Positions 43,501 to 56,200 of a stretch of 64,000 nt of DNA are shown piece after piece. The stretch covers positions 117,252,213-117,316,212 of the forward strand of contig CM044310.1 in NCBI GenBank assembly GCA_024291935.2, given 5' to 3'. Source of the DNA: Okapia johnstoni (lineage: Eukaryota; Chordata; Mammalia; Artiodactyla; Giraffidae). Each line of letters begins with the position of its first letter. Positions within the stretch are counted from its first letter, which is position 1. A program made the translations under genes and the position numbers. Below the pieces are notes generated by a model, which saw only the letters and a program-made list of their open reading frames with translations, ran no database searches and had not been told where the DNA came from.

Positions 43501-46094
43501 GGGGCTAGAAAGGAAACCGGGGCCCACACAGAGGAGCGTTACAGACCCAGAGAGAGACCCCGACAGAGAAACAGATATAAGAGGACCAGGGAAAGCCAAC
43601 TCTCAGACGCCCTTTCCCAGAGACACACACGCAGGTCAGAGGGAGTCTGACCTGTGGACTGGGGGACGCGATGAGGACAGGAGGACGAGAGCCCCTGGTC
43701 ACTAACAGCACTAGCAAACCCAAGGGGTGGTCCGGCCGCTCTCGGCCCCCTCTCCCTCCGCAGCACCTGGTCCCTGGCAGCCGCACAAGCTCACCCATCT
43801 CCTCCAGCTCGGAGGTCATAGACTTGGAACGCAAGGAGATGGCTGGGGGCGGGAGCCGCTTAGCTTGCTGGGGTGCTGGAAAAAAATGACAGTGAGGTCA
43901 GACATCAGCACCATGGACAGACACACCCCCCCTACCCCGCCCCAATGCGGTGCTCCCAGAACTCAGAGAAGAGATGCTGGTGATGGTGTTTAATCGCTAA
44001 GTCGTGTCCAACTCTTTGTGACCCCATGGACTGTAGCCCACCAGGCTTCTCTGTCCATGGGATTCTCCAGGCAAGAATTCTGGAGTGAGTTGCCATTTCC
44101 TTCTCCAGGGGATCTTCCAGCAAGCTAAGCTTTCGCTCAGTTCCTCTCCTGAGGGTCATGATCAAGCAGCCTTGGGGAGGGGGAAGGCTGCTGCTGATGG
44201 TGGGGACCATTGGGTCATTAGGGCTCCATAAGGTCTTAGTCCAGTAGCAGTGGCGGGCAGGGGGAGTGTCCAAGCCTGACCACACAAGTCGGGGGAAGGA
44301 GCACCTTTCTTATGAACAGCTTCATCCATGTCCGGGTGCCTGGTGACCATCACCACCTTGACCATCAGCGTGTTGCCCCCTTGGCGGATCATGTTCACCA
44401 CCTGCCGGTGGCCAACCTTCACCACGTTCTGCCCGTTCACCTGTGGCACAGACACCCCCAAAGCACACCCGGTAGGTGAGGGGTGGGATGCTTTCTGCTT
44501 CCGGGTCCCCGTCGAAGTGGCCTCCTCCTGCCTTGCCCTGTCTGTGGCGCTGCTGGTCACTCTTCTCCTCCCCTCGCCCCCCTTGCAAGCCCCCATCTCT
44601 CCACTCCTGTAACTCTTAGGGCCTCAGGGTTGAGGAAGGGGCTGGGCCCACCCTGGGCCCACCCTATTTGCCTCTCTCCCTCCTTGTCCTCCAGCTGTGT
44701 GCGCGCACATGTGCATGCCTGCCTGCACACGCACACATGCAAGCGCACCTACGCCCTAGGGGACAGCTCTGTTACCTTCTGAGATGCTTCAGAGAGGCTT
44801 TCAGATGGAATCACTGAAGAGGCTGGCTAGCTGCTGGAGGGGGTGGGGGGGGGAAGGGCAGGGCAGAGGGCTGGAAAGCTTGGTGCCAAAGGAGAATCTG
44901 GATCTGGGCAGCCACATCTTGGCATGGATAACGAGGGGTCTGGGGATTTGTTGCTAGGGTCCCAGGGGAAAGCGCCCTGTCTGTAGCAGGTGGGCCAAGC
45001 ACTGGGTCTCTGGAGAAACCCCTGGGAGGCTGGGGGCCAGGACTCACCTCGATGAGGAAGTCTCCCATTCGCAGTCCAGCCCGCCATGCCACGCCACCCT
45101 CGTCCACTGACTCCAGATACTGAAGGGCCGGGAAGGCTGGAGTAGGGGTGAACTCCTCGATGGGGGTCTGCGCTGCAGATGGGGAGGAGCCGGCGGGGTC
45201 GGAGGGGAGGGGGTGGAGAGGCCGAGCAGGGGATGGGGCTCAGACCCAAGTCACGGAGGCCTCGCCGTAGCTGAGGGACCAGCACCCCGGGGTGGGGTGG
45301 TGCGTGGGTAGGGAGAGGGGCCCCGGGAGGGGTCGTCCCTTCCCCTGTCCGTTCCCCTGGGTCAGAGAGCCCTTCTCCCATCCCCTCCCCGGCTGGCACT
45401 CACCCTTGGCCCCCCGGAGCACGAACCCAAACCCCTCACTGTCCTTCTTCTGCAGCAGAACTGTCTTCTCTTTGATGATGTAATCGCTGGCGGGGAGGGT
45501 GGGGGAGGGGCGGGGGTGGGGTGGGTGGAAAAGGGATCATGAGACACGGAGCCACCTGGTGCCCCGCCAGCCACCTGGTGACCTGAGCCTAAGCTCCGGA
45601 ACCCTTCATTCTGCGCCCCCCCCCCCTCCTAGGAGCCTCCTCACCCACTCCACGTGCATCTGCTTACAGCAGCCCTGACAGGCCTCTCCCCCTCGGAGCC
45701 CGGAGTGCGCGGTCTCCCACTCACTCTTTCCTCATTCATCCATCCGTGCATCCATCCACCCATCCATTCAGCAAGCACGGCGGGAGGAACGCAGAGGTAC
45801 ACCGCCAGATTGCCAGACAGCCTGGCTGGAGGCCCTGCTGGCCACTTCCTGTCTGTGACCTTGAGCCCCGACTTTAACCTTTGGGGCATCCATTGCCTTG
45901 TCTATCGCAGGGGACGATGACAGACCCCACCTGACGGGGTCACTGTGTGAGTTCCCTAACCTATAGTGTATATAGTATTCAGCAGAGTGCTGCATACAGA
46001 GTGTGTGCGCAATAGGATGTGTTCTCTGTCTTTGGTCAAGTCTTTTGGTCCAGAGGACAGTTGTACTTGGATGATACCTCTGCCAACTCCCAGA

Positions 46095-46162
<68 letters not shown>

Positions 46163-49100
46163 GCTACAGTAACATCTCCCCAGGTCCCTGAGCAAATTGT
46201 AACACTGCTTATTCAGCAGCTGTTCAATATGGTGGCAGCTAGCTGCCTGTGTCTACGTATATGCAAAATAATTAAAAATTAAATGGAAAAATTCAGTTCC
46301 TCAGTCTCACTAGCCACGCTTCCAAGGGCCCGGCAGCCACATACAGTTAGTGGCTACCACGCTGGATGGCCCAGATACGGAACATCTCCATCGCCACAGA
46401 GAATTCTAGCGTGCAGCGATGACATCTACTTCCTGGCATACTCAAATGGATCTCCTTCATGCGGTCAGAGGATTCTATCAAAATGAAAACTGCATGTGAA
46501 TACCTGAAGAGTTCCCTGTAAGGCCACCAGAGCCCGGCAGCACATTCAGGGAATGCTACATAGCCAGGAAAGTTCAGTTAAACGCAGACCTATTTCGTGT
46601 ACCTCAACACCTGCCCCGGGCTCATTCAGGTCACAGCCCCAAACCCTAGATGTCACCACGGTGTACATCAGGATTGCACATCCATTCCATTCCAGGAGCC
46701 CAAGTATACAGCAGGAATACCCAGGCACCCCGGCTCCAGGCTTTTCAGAATACCCGCTCTCCCCCACCTCTGCCCCCAGAGGCACCACGCCTTGCCATGT
46801 CCAGACACCCAGCAGTCATGTCTGAAACCTGGCCCAGCGCACAAGCAGCCCCCTCAGAATACCCCAATAATATCCACAGGCCCCAACACACTCCAATAAT
46901 AGACAAGCATGCTCCCTGCGCGTTCCAATTACCTACCCCCACAGGTTTGGCAAAACAGCCCTCCACGAATACTCCAGTATATTTCAGCAAACCCCCACAC
47001 ATCCCAGTATGCTCCAATAATAACTCCCCCACACTCTGATCTCAGTCTATTCCCATAACACACCCCCTGAACACAAACCAGCACACACCAATAATACTTA
47101 ATGTGCTCCTACTGTATTTCAGCACCAACCCCCTCCACACACGCAAGCCCCGCTGGATACTCCCATGACCCCCAACACGTCCATGGTCAAATCCATACGT
47201 GTGTACCATAGGGACAGTGTTCTGCACATGCGCCCTGACCCCTAGCCCTGCTCCCACCCATTATTAGAACCCCGTGGGCCCAACAGCAGGCTCGCACATG
47301 TAGACACAGCCCACAACTGCCCTGGCTCAGAGTTGACGATGCTCCAGTAAACATGTCTACACAATATCTGCTATGTCTTCTAGACCTTATATTCAACCCA
47401 GGGATCGATCACCTTGTATCTGAGTGGAGAGGATATTGCAAGAGGAAGGAAGGGGTTGAAAGCGATGAAGAAGGGGAGGAAAGAGGTCAAGAAGGCTCCT
47501 TGAGTGGGTGAACAATGGGGCCAATAGAAATGGGTTGAGAGGTTAGAGCTGCCTGCTTCTGACCATGAACTCCATAGCATCCTTGTCCCCAGCTCTGTGC
47601 CCACCGTATAGCCTGACATCCTCCTCTAAGCCCCCATGCCCTTGATGCATCCATAGCCCTTCCAGATCTCCGGGGGCCCCCAGTGGCCAGTAATGCTCTT
47701 CAGATCCCCTTTATTCCTCATCTACAGCAGTTTCACTTTCATTTCATCCATCTCACAAACCCTACCTTTCCCCCATCCCCCTCAATCTCTCTTTCACCCC
47801 CACACTCTCCTTACACTTCATACATACGCCTCCCCCAAACATCCAGCCCCTAATACAATTCAATAAGACTCCTTTATCCATTAGATGTGAAGAAAAAGCC
47901 CGTGCTATGTGTCAACCAGTATCTGAAGCCCCTCACAGGTAAATGACTCAGTCAATCATCTCCCATGGCCAGCCTCTAGGTAGGCGTGAGTACCATTTCC
48001 ACTTCACAAATGAGGAAACAGAAGCACAGAAAGGTCAAGCATCTTGCCTGAGCTCACACAGTGAACAACATTCTTCAACAATTCCCAAGAAAATACCCAG
48101 GTAGTTGCAACAGTAACACCTCCACTTCACTGAAACCAAACACCCCAGCACATATACGTTTGCCCCCAATTCACCATGAACATGCCCCTCCAGTGCCTGA
48201 AATTTATCCCAGGCTATGCCTGTAGCACAAGTAACATTTCTTGAACCGCTGCTGAATGCCAGACGGCATTCCAAGCACTTTACATTTATGTATTCATTCA
48301 GTCCTTACAACGACACCCCCTGGAAGGGGTTGGCTGTTATCTTTCCCATTTTACAGATGAAGAAATTGAGGCACAGAGAAATAAATTTGCTCAAGATCAC
48401 ACCTTCCAGAAAAAAAATGTCACAGCCAAGATCTGAATTCCCCATAGGCAACCCATGCCTGCATGCATGCTAAGTCACTTCAGTTGTGTCCGACTCTGTG
48501 TGACCCCATGGACAGCAGCCTACCAGGCTCCTCTGTCCACGGGATTCTCCAGGCAAGAACACTGGAGAGGTAGGCAACCCATATACCCCAATAATATCCC
48601 AACACCAGCAGATCACCCCTATCTCTCCCTCTCAGGTCTCCCTATCCTGGACATACACCTCTCCTTGCCATGACTTTGTCACGCAACCCCCAGCTCTGTT
48701 TGCTGTCTCTCTCATCCTCCTCGAACTGCTCAATTGCCCTCTTGTGCCCACAGCTCCCTACAACTGGGTATTCCTTCTCCCCTACTCCTGTGTATACCTT
48801 CTTGCTCTGCACCTGGATCCCCCTTCCTCAAGTCATCTGAAAGCTCCCCAGGACCCTCACCCACTCCCCACCAGCTCTCATTTCTGCAAGCCCTCATTAC
48901 ACCCCACGGGGCCGTCCCCCCCTTCCCATTTTGCCCTTGCACACCCCACATCCCTTTTCCCCAAGTTGTCTCCCATAGATTTCTGACCTCCTTACCCCCT
49001 CTCAGGCCAGCTCTCCCTCTCCTTTGCCCTCATCCCTCCCACAGCCTCTCGAGCCTCAGTATAGAACCCCACTGTACCCCCTACAGCATCCTAGGTTTCT

Positions 49101-50184
49101 TTCCTACTCCAGTTCCACCCCCACCCCATTCTCATCCGTGGAAGCCTCCTCCTACTTTCGCATCCTCAATTCACTTCACCCTTCCTTCTGTCTCCTTTCA
49201 CTGGCAGCTGCATTTCATTTACATTCCCTGCATCTCCTCTCTGTGCTCTCCCTGAACTGCCTGAATCCCCGCCCCCCAATTCTCTTCACACTTCCTGCAC
49301 CCCCTCCTTACCCCATTCCTCCGTTCTCCCCGCGCACACGCTCTGCTCCAGCGTTCCCCATTCCTCCCCCGACTTCAGTATCCCCCACTCCCCCCCCCGT
49401 TCTGTTTCCATCCTGCCACCCTCCTACCCAGACCCTCTAACCCCGCCCCCTGCCCTACCGTTCGCGACCCATGCAGCACCCCATTCATGCTCCCGCAGGG
49501 CTGACTACCTGCCCTGCAGGAGCACACACAATGCTCCTCCTCAGGCCATCCCTCGGCGACCCTGAGCGGCCTCTGGAGCTCAGTGGCCAGCTCTTGTTCG
49601 CCAGATCCCACACACAGGGACTGCAGCAGCCTCCACTCCCCCCACCCCCACCCCGAAGGTCCCTCTCGCACACCCAGGATCCCACAGCCCAGAGCCTGCT
49701 GCTGTACGTAGCGCCCCTCCTCTGGCACTCAGCCCCTCCCTGTGTCCCCAGCTCCACAGGGCCTCTCCACGGCCCGTCCAGAGGACCCCCCCTCCCCGCG
49801 CAGGGAAGCCAGCCCCCTCCCATGCTGAGAAGTAACACACAGAAGCAGATGCAGCTCCCTGTGCAGAAGCTCCACCGCGTCTCAGCACACGTGCCCCACA
49901 CAGGCACGGAGCCCTGGGGGCAGGGAGAGGGGGCTTGGGGATGGGGACTGGTGAAGGGTGGTTGTGGGGGAGGGGACAGGCCTGGTCAAGGAGGGTGGGT
50001 GTTGGGAAACACAGCCGCAGTCCCTGGGACAGACGACCCCCCCACACACACGCAAACACACTAGTCCCCAGACAGCATCGCTATTGCTCCAAGTCACACA
50101 CAGAGATAGACGCCGGCAAACAGGGACATACAGATGGACACAGCTGGGGGGGTGGGCTGGGAGCCCACCATCTCTCTCTCTCGC

Positions 50185-50227
<43 letters not shown>

Positions 50228-53200
50228 GCTGCAGGCAGTCACACACACGCACGCACACCGCCACAGCCACAGGGACACACGCACAGTCGCACAGAGACAC
50301 GCAGCGGAAAAAGAGGAGGGAGGGGAGCCGGGGGCGGGATGCGTGTGTGACGGGGGGCGGGGGATGGCTGTGAATGGGAGAGAGGGGCATGAATGGGGGG
50401 GCCTGCCGACTCCGTGAAGGGGTGCGGGACACAGGGGTCAGAGGAACGCGGGCCTGGGTTGTAGACGCCTGAGGAGAGGGCTCTAGAGTGGGGGCGCTAA
50501 GGGTGGCAGAAAAGACAAGTGGGGCCCGAATCCCGGAGTGGAGTCCGTCTGGAGGGCCTCCTCAGGAGGGACATCCTGGAGAAGGAGCTGAAGGGGGCCT
50601 AGAAGGGCCTACGAGGGGCCGGAGGAGTGTGTGTGTGCGTGGGGGGGGGGGGGTCGGGGAGATATGCCCGGGTGGGGGGGAATGAGCAAACGAAGGGGAG
50701 AGAAGAGGGGTCCGGAAAGGGCTTGGTGCCGAGAGAAGGTTAGGGGAGAAGGGCGGAGGGGGGGCGGGGAGGGAGCCCCGGGGATGCGGGGATCAGCGGC
50801 TGGGGGAGGGTCTTCACCGCGGGCCGGGGCCTCCGGGTCGGGCCGCGGGGGAAAAGGGGCGGCGCGCTCCGTTACCTGTAGATATACCAGACGCTGCGCC
50901 GCCGGGGCCCCAGGGCCGGCCAGCTGGAGGAGAGCGCGGGGGGCGGCTGCGGCAGGGAGCCCCCCCCGGGGCCGCCCCCGAGACCCCCGCCGCCGCCGCC
51001 GCCGACCGCTGACAGAGCCATCGCCGCCGCGGCCCCGGCCCCGGCCCCGGTCCCGGTGCCGGCCGCCCCCGCCGCCGCCGCCGCCGCCGCGTCCCCGTCC
51101 CCGCTCGGCCGAACCCCCGTGTCCGGGCCCCCAGGCCCCGCCTCATGCTGACCCGCGCCGGGAGGGGGAGGGGGAAGGGGCGCGCGCCCTCCCGCGGGAG
51201 GGAGGGCAGGGCCGGGGGGCTCACATGCCGGGGGGCCGCGGGGGGGCGCGGGCCGCGGGGTCGGGCCGCGGCGGGAGCGCGAGGACCGCGGACGGCGCCG
51301 GCTTCAGCACCGCGGACAGCTCCGGAGGCGGGCGGCGGGCGCGAGGCTTAACCCCTTGGCGTCCTGCGCCGGGCGGGGGAGGGGGCCGGGCCGGGGGAGG
51401 GGGGCGGCAGGGGAGCGCGGGGGCCCCCTCGGCGGGAGACGGGGGGGAGGGGCGAGCGCGGGGGGAGGAGAAGGGGGAGGCACTTCCGGTCTGCCCCCCC
51501 GTCCCCTCCCCCCTCCCGAGCCCTCCCGCGCAGGTGCAGAGCGAGGGGAGCGCGGGCAGAGGGACGCACAACATCACACGAGACGCCTCGCAACCGCGTG
51601 CGAGGGACGCGCGGACACCGAGCCCCACTTCCCGAGCCGGGGGAGGGGACGGCGCGGCGAGAGAGACCCCGGGAGGGGACGCACCGCCCTCCCCCCGCCC
51701 CCCACGGCAGACAGACGCACGATGCACCCCGACAGTCTGGAAGGGGCCGGAAAGAGAGAGCCAGGACGTTTAGACTGGGCGCCAGAGCAGGGAGAGACTC
51801 CCTTCCCCGCAAAGAAGTCCAGGCGGAGGGACATCCACGCACCACGGCTCCCGCCAGAGAGAGAGGGCCGCAGACCCCCGGGGGGAGGAGAGAGGGCAGC
51901 AGAGGCCAAGAGGGGTTACACGCGGCGGGACTGCACAGCGCCGGCAGGGAGGCAGGGTCACAACACGGGCCAGGCCACTCCACACTGGGCCGGGGAGAGC
52001 CGGGGGTTGGGGGTGGGGAGGAGCAGCTCAGACATGCCGCGCGCAGGGCAGCACATGCCAACGGGCAGGAGGGGAGGAAGGGGGGGGAGCAACACACTTG
52101 ACAAGCAGAGGAAAGAGGAGGAAGCTGAGCGACCACCCTCACCCAGCTGGTAGAGCAAACGACCCCCAAACCAAAGCCAAGGGGAGACCCAGAGAGACAC
52201 TGACAAGAGACGAGAAGCAGAGGCTGATGGGGAGACTCCGGATGGTGGGGGGGGGGACCTCGATACTCACCCAGTGCCCAGAGCCGGAGACGTGCCAGGC
52301 GAACACGCACAATGGTCAAGCGCCTCGGACACTTGGGGCGCAGGGTGGCACCCCAGTCCCACCCTCTCTTCCCATATTGTCATTTCTCTCCTCCCCCCCT
52401 CCCCGGCCCTCCCCCGTCCCGATCCATCCCCACTGGCCAGAACACAGACACGTAGGTTTGGACACATTTAATGGAAGGATGCTATGAAAAAGGAGACCCT
52501 TCCCTGGATTAGGGGGAGTGGTGTGGGGGGGGATGTCATCTTTCAGATGCCCAGTTATGACCATCCCTCCCCCACAGCCTGGCCCTTCTGGAAACTCAAA
52601 CCCTGGGGTCCACCTCTCTTCCTCCCTCCCCTCCCCCAGCACCCCAGGTCCTGAATTCCAGATCAATCGGACAGACACAAATGCATGCACACAACTTTAT
52701 GCATTAATGCGCACACACAGCGACGTGCATGAAGAGGGACAGGCATGTGCAGAGACCCACTGCTGGTCCCCATGTGGTTAAGCAGACACACTGAACATCT
52801 CTGAAAAACACCGGCCCTCATTCTCAGACACACGGATTCAGGGAAACAGAGGTGCAGAGAGAGCCAGCCGCACAATGAGCCACAATCGTGCACCCAGAAA
52901 TGACAGCCACAAATGCCCCCATCTGTACCAAGCGGGAGACACCCTCTCGTTGTCCCGGGCATGTGCACGGGGCTAGAACTCCAAGGGCCTCCGGCCCACA
53001 CATGCACACTGACATGTGTCATGCACACCTACAGAGGCACACGGGCAAGAACACGCCTGGGGAATCTGTACAGGGATGCTTGCTGACTGTGAGACGGTCA
53101 CGCACAGGGAAACTTTAGCTCTGGAGGTGCAAACGCACACCCATACGCCCCCAGGCACCCCTTCCTTCCCATTCCTGACCCCATTCCCTCCCTTCCCCTC

Positions 53201-56200
53201 CCCTCTCACCTCCCTGGGCCAATCCCATCCATCAAGCTTCAGAAGCAAGTCAGCCAGCAGCCAGGGAGGGGAAAGGTGTCAGTGTGCCTTTTCCCGCCCC
53301 CACCCTGCCTGGACGGCTCTGCTCGTCCACCCCCCCACACCCAACATGGCCAGCAGGGGATGCACACACTTGCGCTGCACAGAGATGTGGCACATGAAGG
53401 AGACGGGAGCCTCCAGCCACCATACAGGCCCCCAGGCATCCCCACCTTGCCCCAGTCCACCTCATTGGTCTCTGGCTTCCCCAGAGCTGGGCAGTCTCAG
53501 TGGCTGCCAAGGACGGTTTGGGGTTGGGCTGTGTGGTCTGAAGCTTAGCCTGCCTCCCTCCACCCCGGATCAAACGTTAGAGGGAGCAGACAAGAGAGGG
53601 GGCTTTGAGGTGGTGGAAATATCTAAAAGGTGAAGAGGGAGGGATTTGGGGTGGGGGCGGGGGTTGCCCGAGGGTGTAAGGACATTTACCTTGGGGCATC
53701 AAAGCTGTCGTAGGAGCCCACGGTATAATGCCGGAAGAGTCTCTTTGCCTTGTCACTTCGGCTTTCTGCAGGGGGACAAAGGATGACCTTGGACCTTCTA
53801 CCCTGGAAATCACGGGTTCACCCCCTGGGGTCCTGGCCCAAGCCTTCCCTTAGACCTCCCAGTATCCCACCCGCACCAGCAGGGGGAAAGGAAGGGACAT
53901 GAGAATCTAGAGTAAGTCGGAGACACCTGGGGGTTCCTTGTTACCTTGCTTTGCTTCCTGGGAGCGGTTGGCCACCTCTTCCAGGCAGTCAGAGGGGAAC
54001 CAGCCAATGCGACCTTTGACCTGGCCTTCCCAGAAGCCTCCTTCCCCAATGCTAAGCACTGGATGGGGAGTGGGGACATAGAATAGAAACATTTCTGCAT
54101 TTCCATGCTGCCTATACCTCCCCTACCCTGCCCGCTCCCAACACTTGATGCACAGCCTTTCCACAATTCTCAGCACCTTGCCCAGAACCTGGCCCAAGGG
54201 CATCCTTAGGAAGGGGCAAGGGGGAAGTGTGTGTGTGCTCAGTCGCTCAGTCATGTCCGAATCTTTGCGGTCCCATGACCCGTAGCCCGCCAGGCTCCTC
54301 TGTCCTTGAGATTTCCCAGGCAAGAATACTGGAGTGGGTTGCCATTTCCTCCTCCAGGGGATCTTCTGGACCCAGGGATTGAATCTGCGTTGTTTTCTGC
54401 ATTGCAGGTGGATTCTTTACTGTTTAGCCACTGGGGAAGCCCCACAAGGGGGAAGGGGGAGGTAGTCACTCCTGCATAGTAGCTTCCTGAACACAACAGG
54501 GACACCAAGAGGCACTGGGGAGAAGGGCTGTGTCCCATGACGTGGTCCTTGCAAGTGAGGGACATGTCCACAACTGGCTCTCATCTCCCTGGTAACCAGT
54601 CACAACTCAGTTATTCAGTAATTTCCCTAAACCCCGCTGGGCTCCTAGGTCACGTGTTATACCTCATCACTACCCTGGCCACCTCCCACAGTCTCCTTGC
54701 CACTTAACCTTTTGTCATCTGTTCCCAGACCCCTCCTTCCATCTCTCTTTTCTTCCCCTGGCTGTAGACGGGAGGTTGGAATCGTCTCTCCTTCTCTCCT
54801 CTACTCGTTACCGGAGGCCCCTGCCTACCACCCCTACCGCTTAGACATCAAGCATACATTGATCCACAGTGATGGGCGGTAGGGACAGTTAATGTCTATC
54901 CAACTCTCACTGGGGCCACGACCCTAAGAGGGGGGCACTGTCATTCGCCCCATTTTACTGATGGAGAAACAGAGGCTCGGAGGAACTCAGGCTCATTTGC
55001 TCCAGGTTTTGCAGCTCCTGATGGATGGAGCCTGGATTTGAACACTCCTGTTTTGCTACCTCTCTGTTCCAGTGCTTTGCTGCTGCTGTTCCTGATCATG
55101 ACGAGAGCGACAGTAACAAGCCCACAGCCGTCCACCTCTCCAGCATCTTTCACAGCTCTGTTCCCACCAGGCCCTTCACATCCTTCACTCACTCTATCCT
55201 TACACCTCTGTAGGTAACAACTGATTTCCCATTTTATAGATAAAGTTGAAGCCAGAGTAGAAAAACCTCTTGCCCAGGGGTGGCTTGAGCCATGCTAGGG
55301 TTGGGGTTGGGGCCATCTGATGCTTTGCCCTGCACCGATCACCTCCTCTGAGAAGGTCTGGGGAAACCCCAGCCAGGAGATGCTTAAGGTCACGGAAGAC
55401 AGCAGAAGTGTGACAAGAGGTCTGGGCTCTTGGCTAACTCTGCCTTGCCCGGCTGGATGATCTGGGAATCAGTCATTTGTTCGCTAAACAAATATGTATT
55501 TCGTGCTAGTCATGAGTCAGACATCAGGCTAGGAACTGAGTAGAGCTGTTGTATTAGTTGCTCAGTCGTGTCCGACTCTTTGTGACCCTGTGGACTGTAG
55601 CCCGCCAGGCTCCTCTGTCCATGGGATTCTCCAGGAAAGAATACTGGAGTGGGTTGCCATGCCCTTCTCCAGGGGATCTTCCCAACTGAGGGATCAAATC
55701 TGGGTCTCCTCTGGCATTGCAGGCAGATTCTTTACTGTCTGAGCCACCAGGGAAGTGAGTAGAGCTGTCAGACACAGCAAACATGGTTCCTGTGCTCACA
55801 GAGCTTCCAGACTGGCAGCCAGTGGAGGGATAACTCTACAAGTGACCCCATGATTGGAAAACTGAGGTCAGGGCTTGAGGGCGGAAAGGAAAGGAATTTT
55901 GGAGAAAGACCAGATAGGAGTATATAAACCTGATGAGGGGATTTCCCTGGTAGTCCTAGAGGTTAAGACTTTGCCTTCTAATGCAGGGGCTGTGGGTTCG
56001 ATCCCTGGTCAGGGAGCCAAGATCCCACATAAACCAGAAAACAGAAGCAATATTCTTACAAATGCAGTAAAGGCTTTAAAAATGGTCCACATCAAAAAAA
56101 ATCTTTATAAATAAATAAATCTGATGGCATAGGGGGATCAGGAAGGTGTCTCAGAGGATGTGACATACAGGCTGAGACCTGAAGGATGCTAGGAGTGGAG

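Larger units (their letters stand above)
50740..51720 (-). promoter_or_regulatory. SHANK1: Intragenic CpG island, probable internal SHANK1 promoter
   Basis: About 1 kb of very G+C-rich, CpG-dense DNA far from the gene's 5' end surrounds the predicted alternative first exon. There is no TATA box. GC-box-like GGGGCGGGG elements and one RE1 motif are present. Confidence 0.65.
45487..53689 (-). other. SHANK1 intron (8.2 kb) between SH3-linker and PDZ exons
   Basis: Besides the alternative first exon and its CpG island, it holds two CA microsatellites, a dispersed CCAATAATA motif region (46860-48600), a MIR (48228-48430), a Bov-A2 fragment and a long C/T-rich tract (48700-49480). Long open frames near 49-52 kb are composition artefacts. 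Confidence 0.6.

Noticed and set aside
49471..50064. 197-codon plus-strand open frame
   Set aside because: It is Pro/Leu/Gln-rich with no domain, in C-rich intron DNA.
50631..51773. 380-codon plus-strand open frame in the internal CpG island
   Set aside because: It is Gly/Arg/Pro low complexity with no family resemblance. It is better explained by the CpG island and the minus-strand alternative exon.
51356..52153. 265-codon plus-strand open frame, with a 323-codon minus-strand frame over the same DNA
   Set aside because: Both strands are open at once, which is typical of stop-poor G+C-rich DNA. No splice context or homology is seen.
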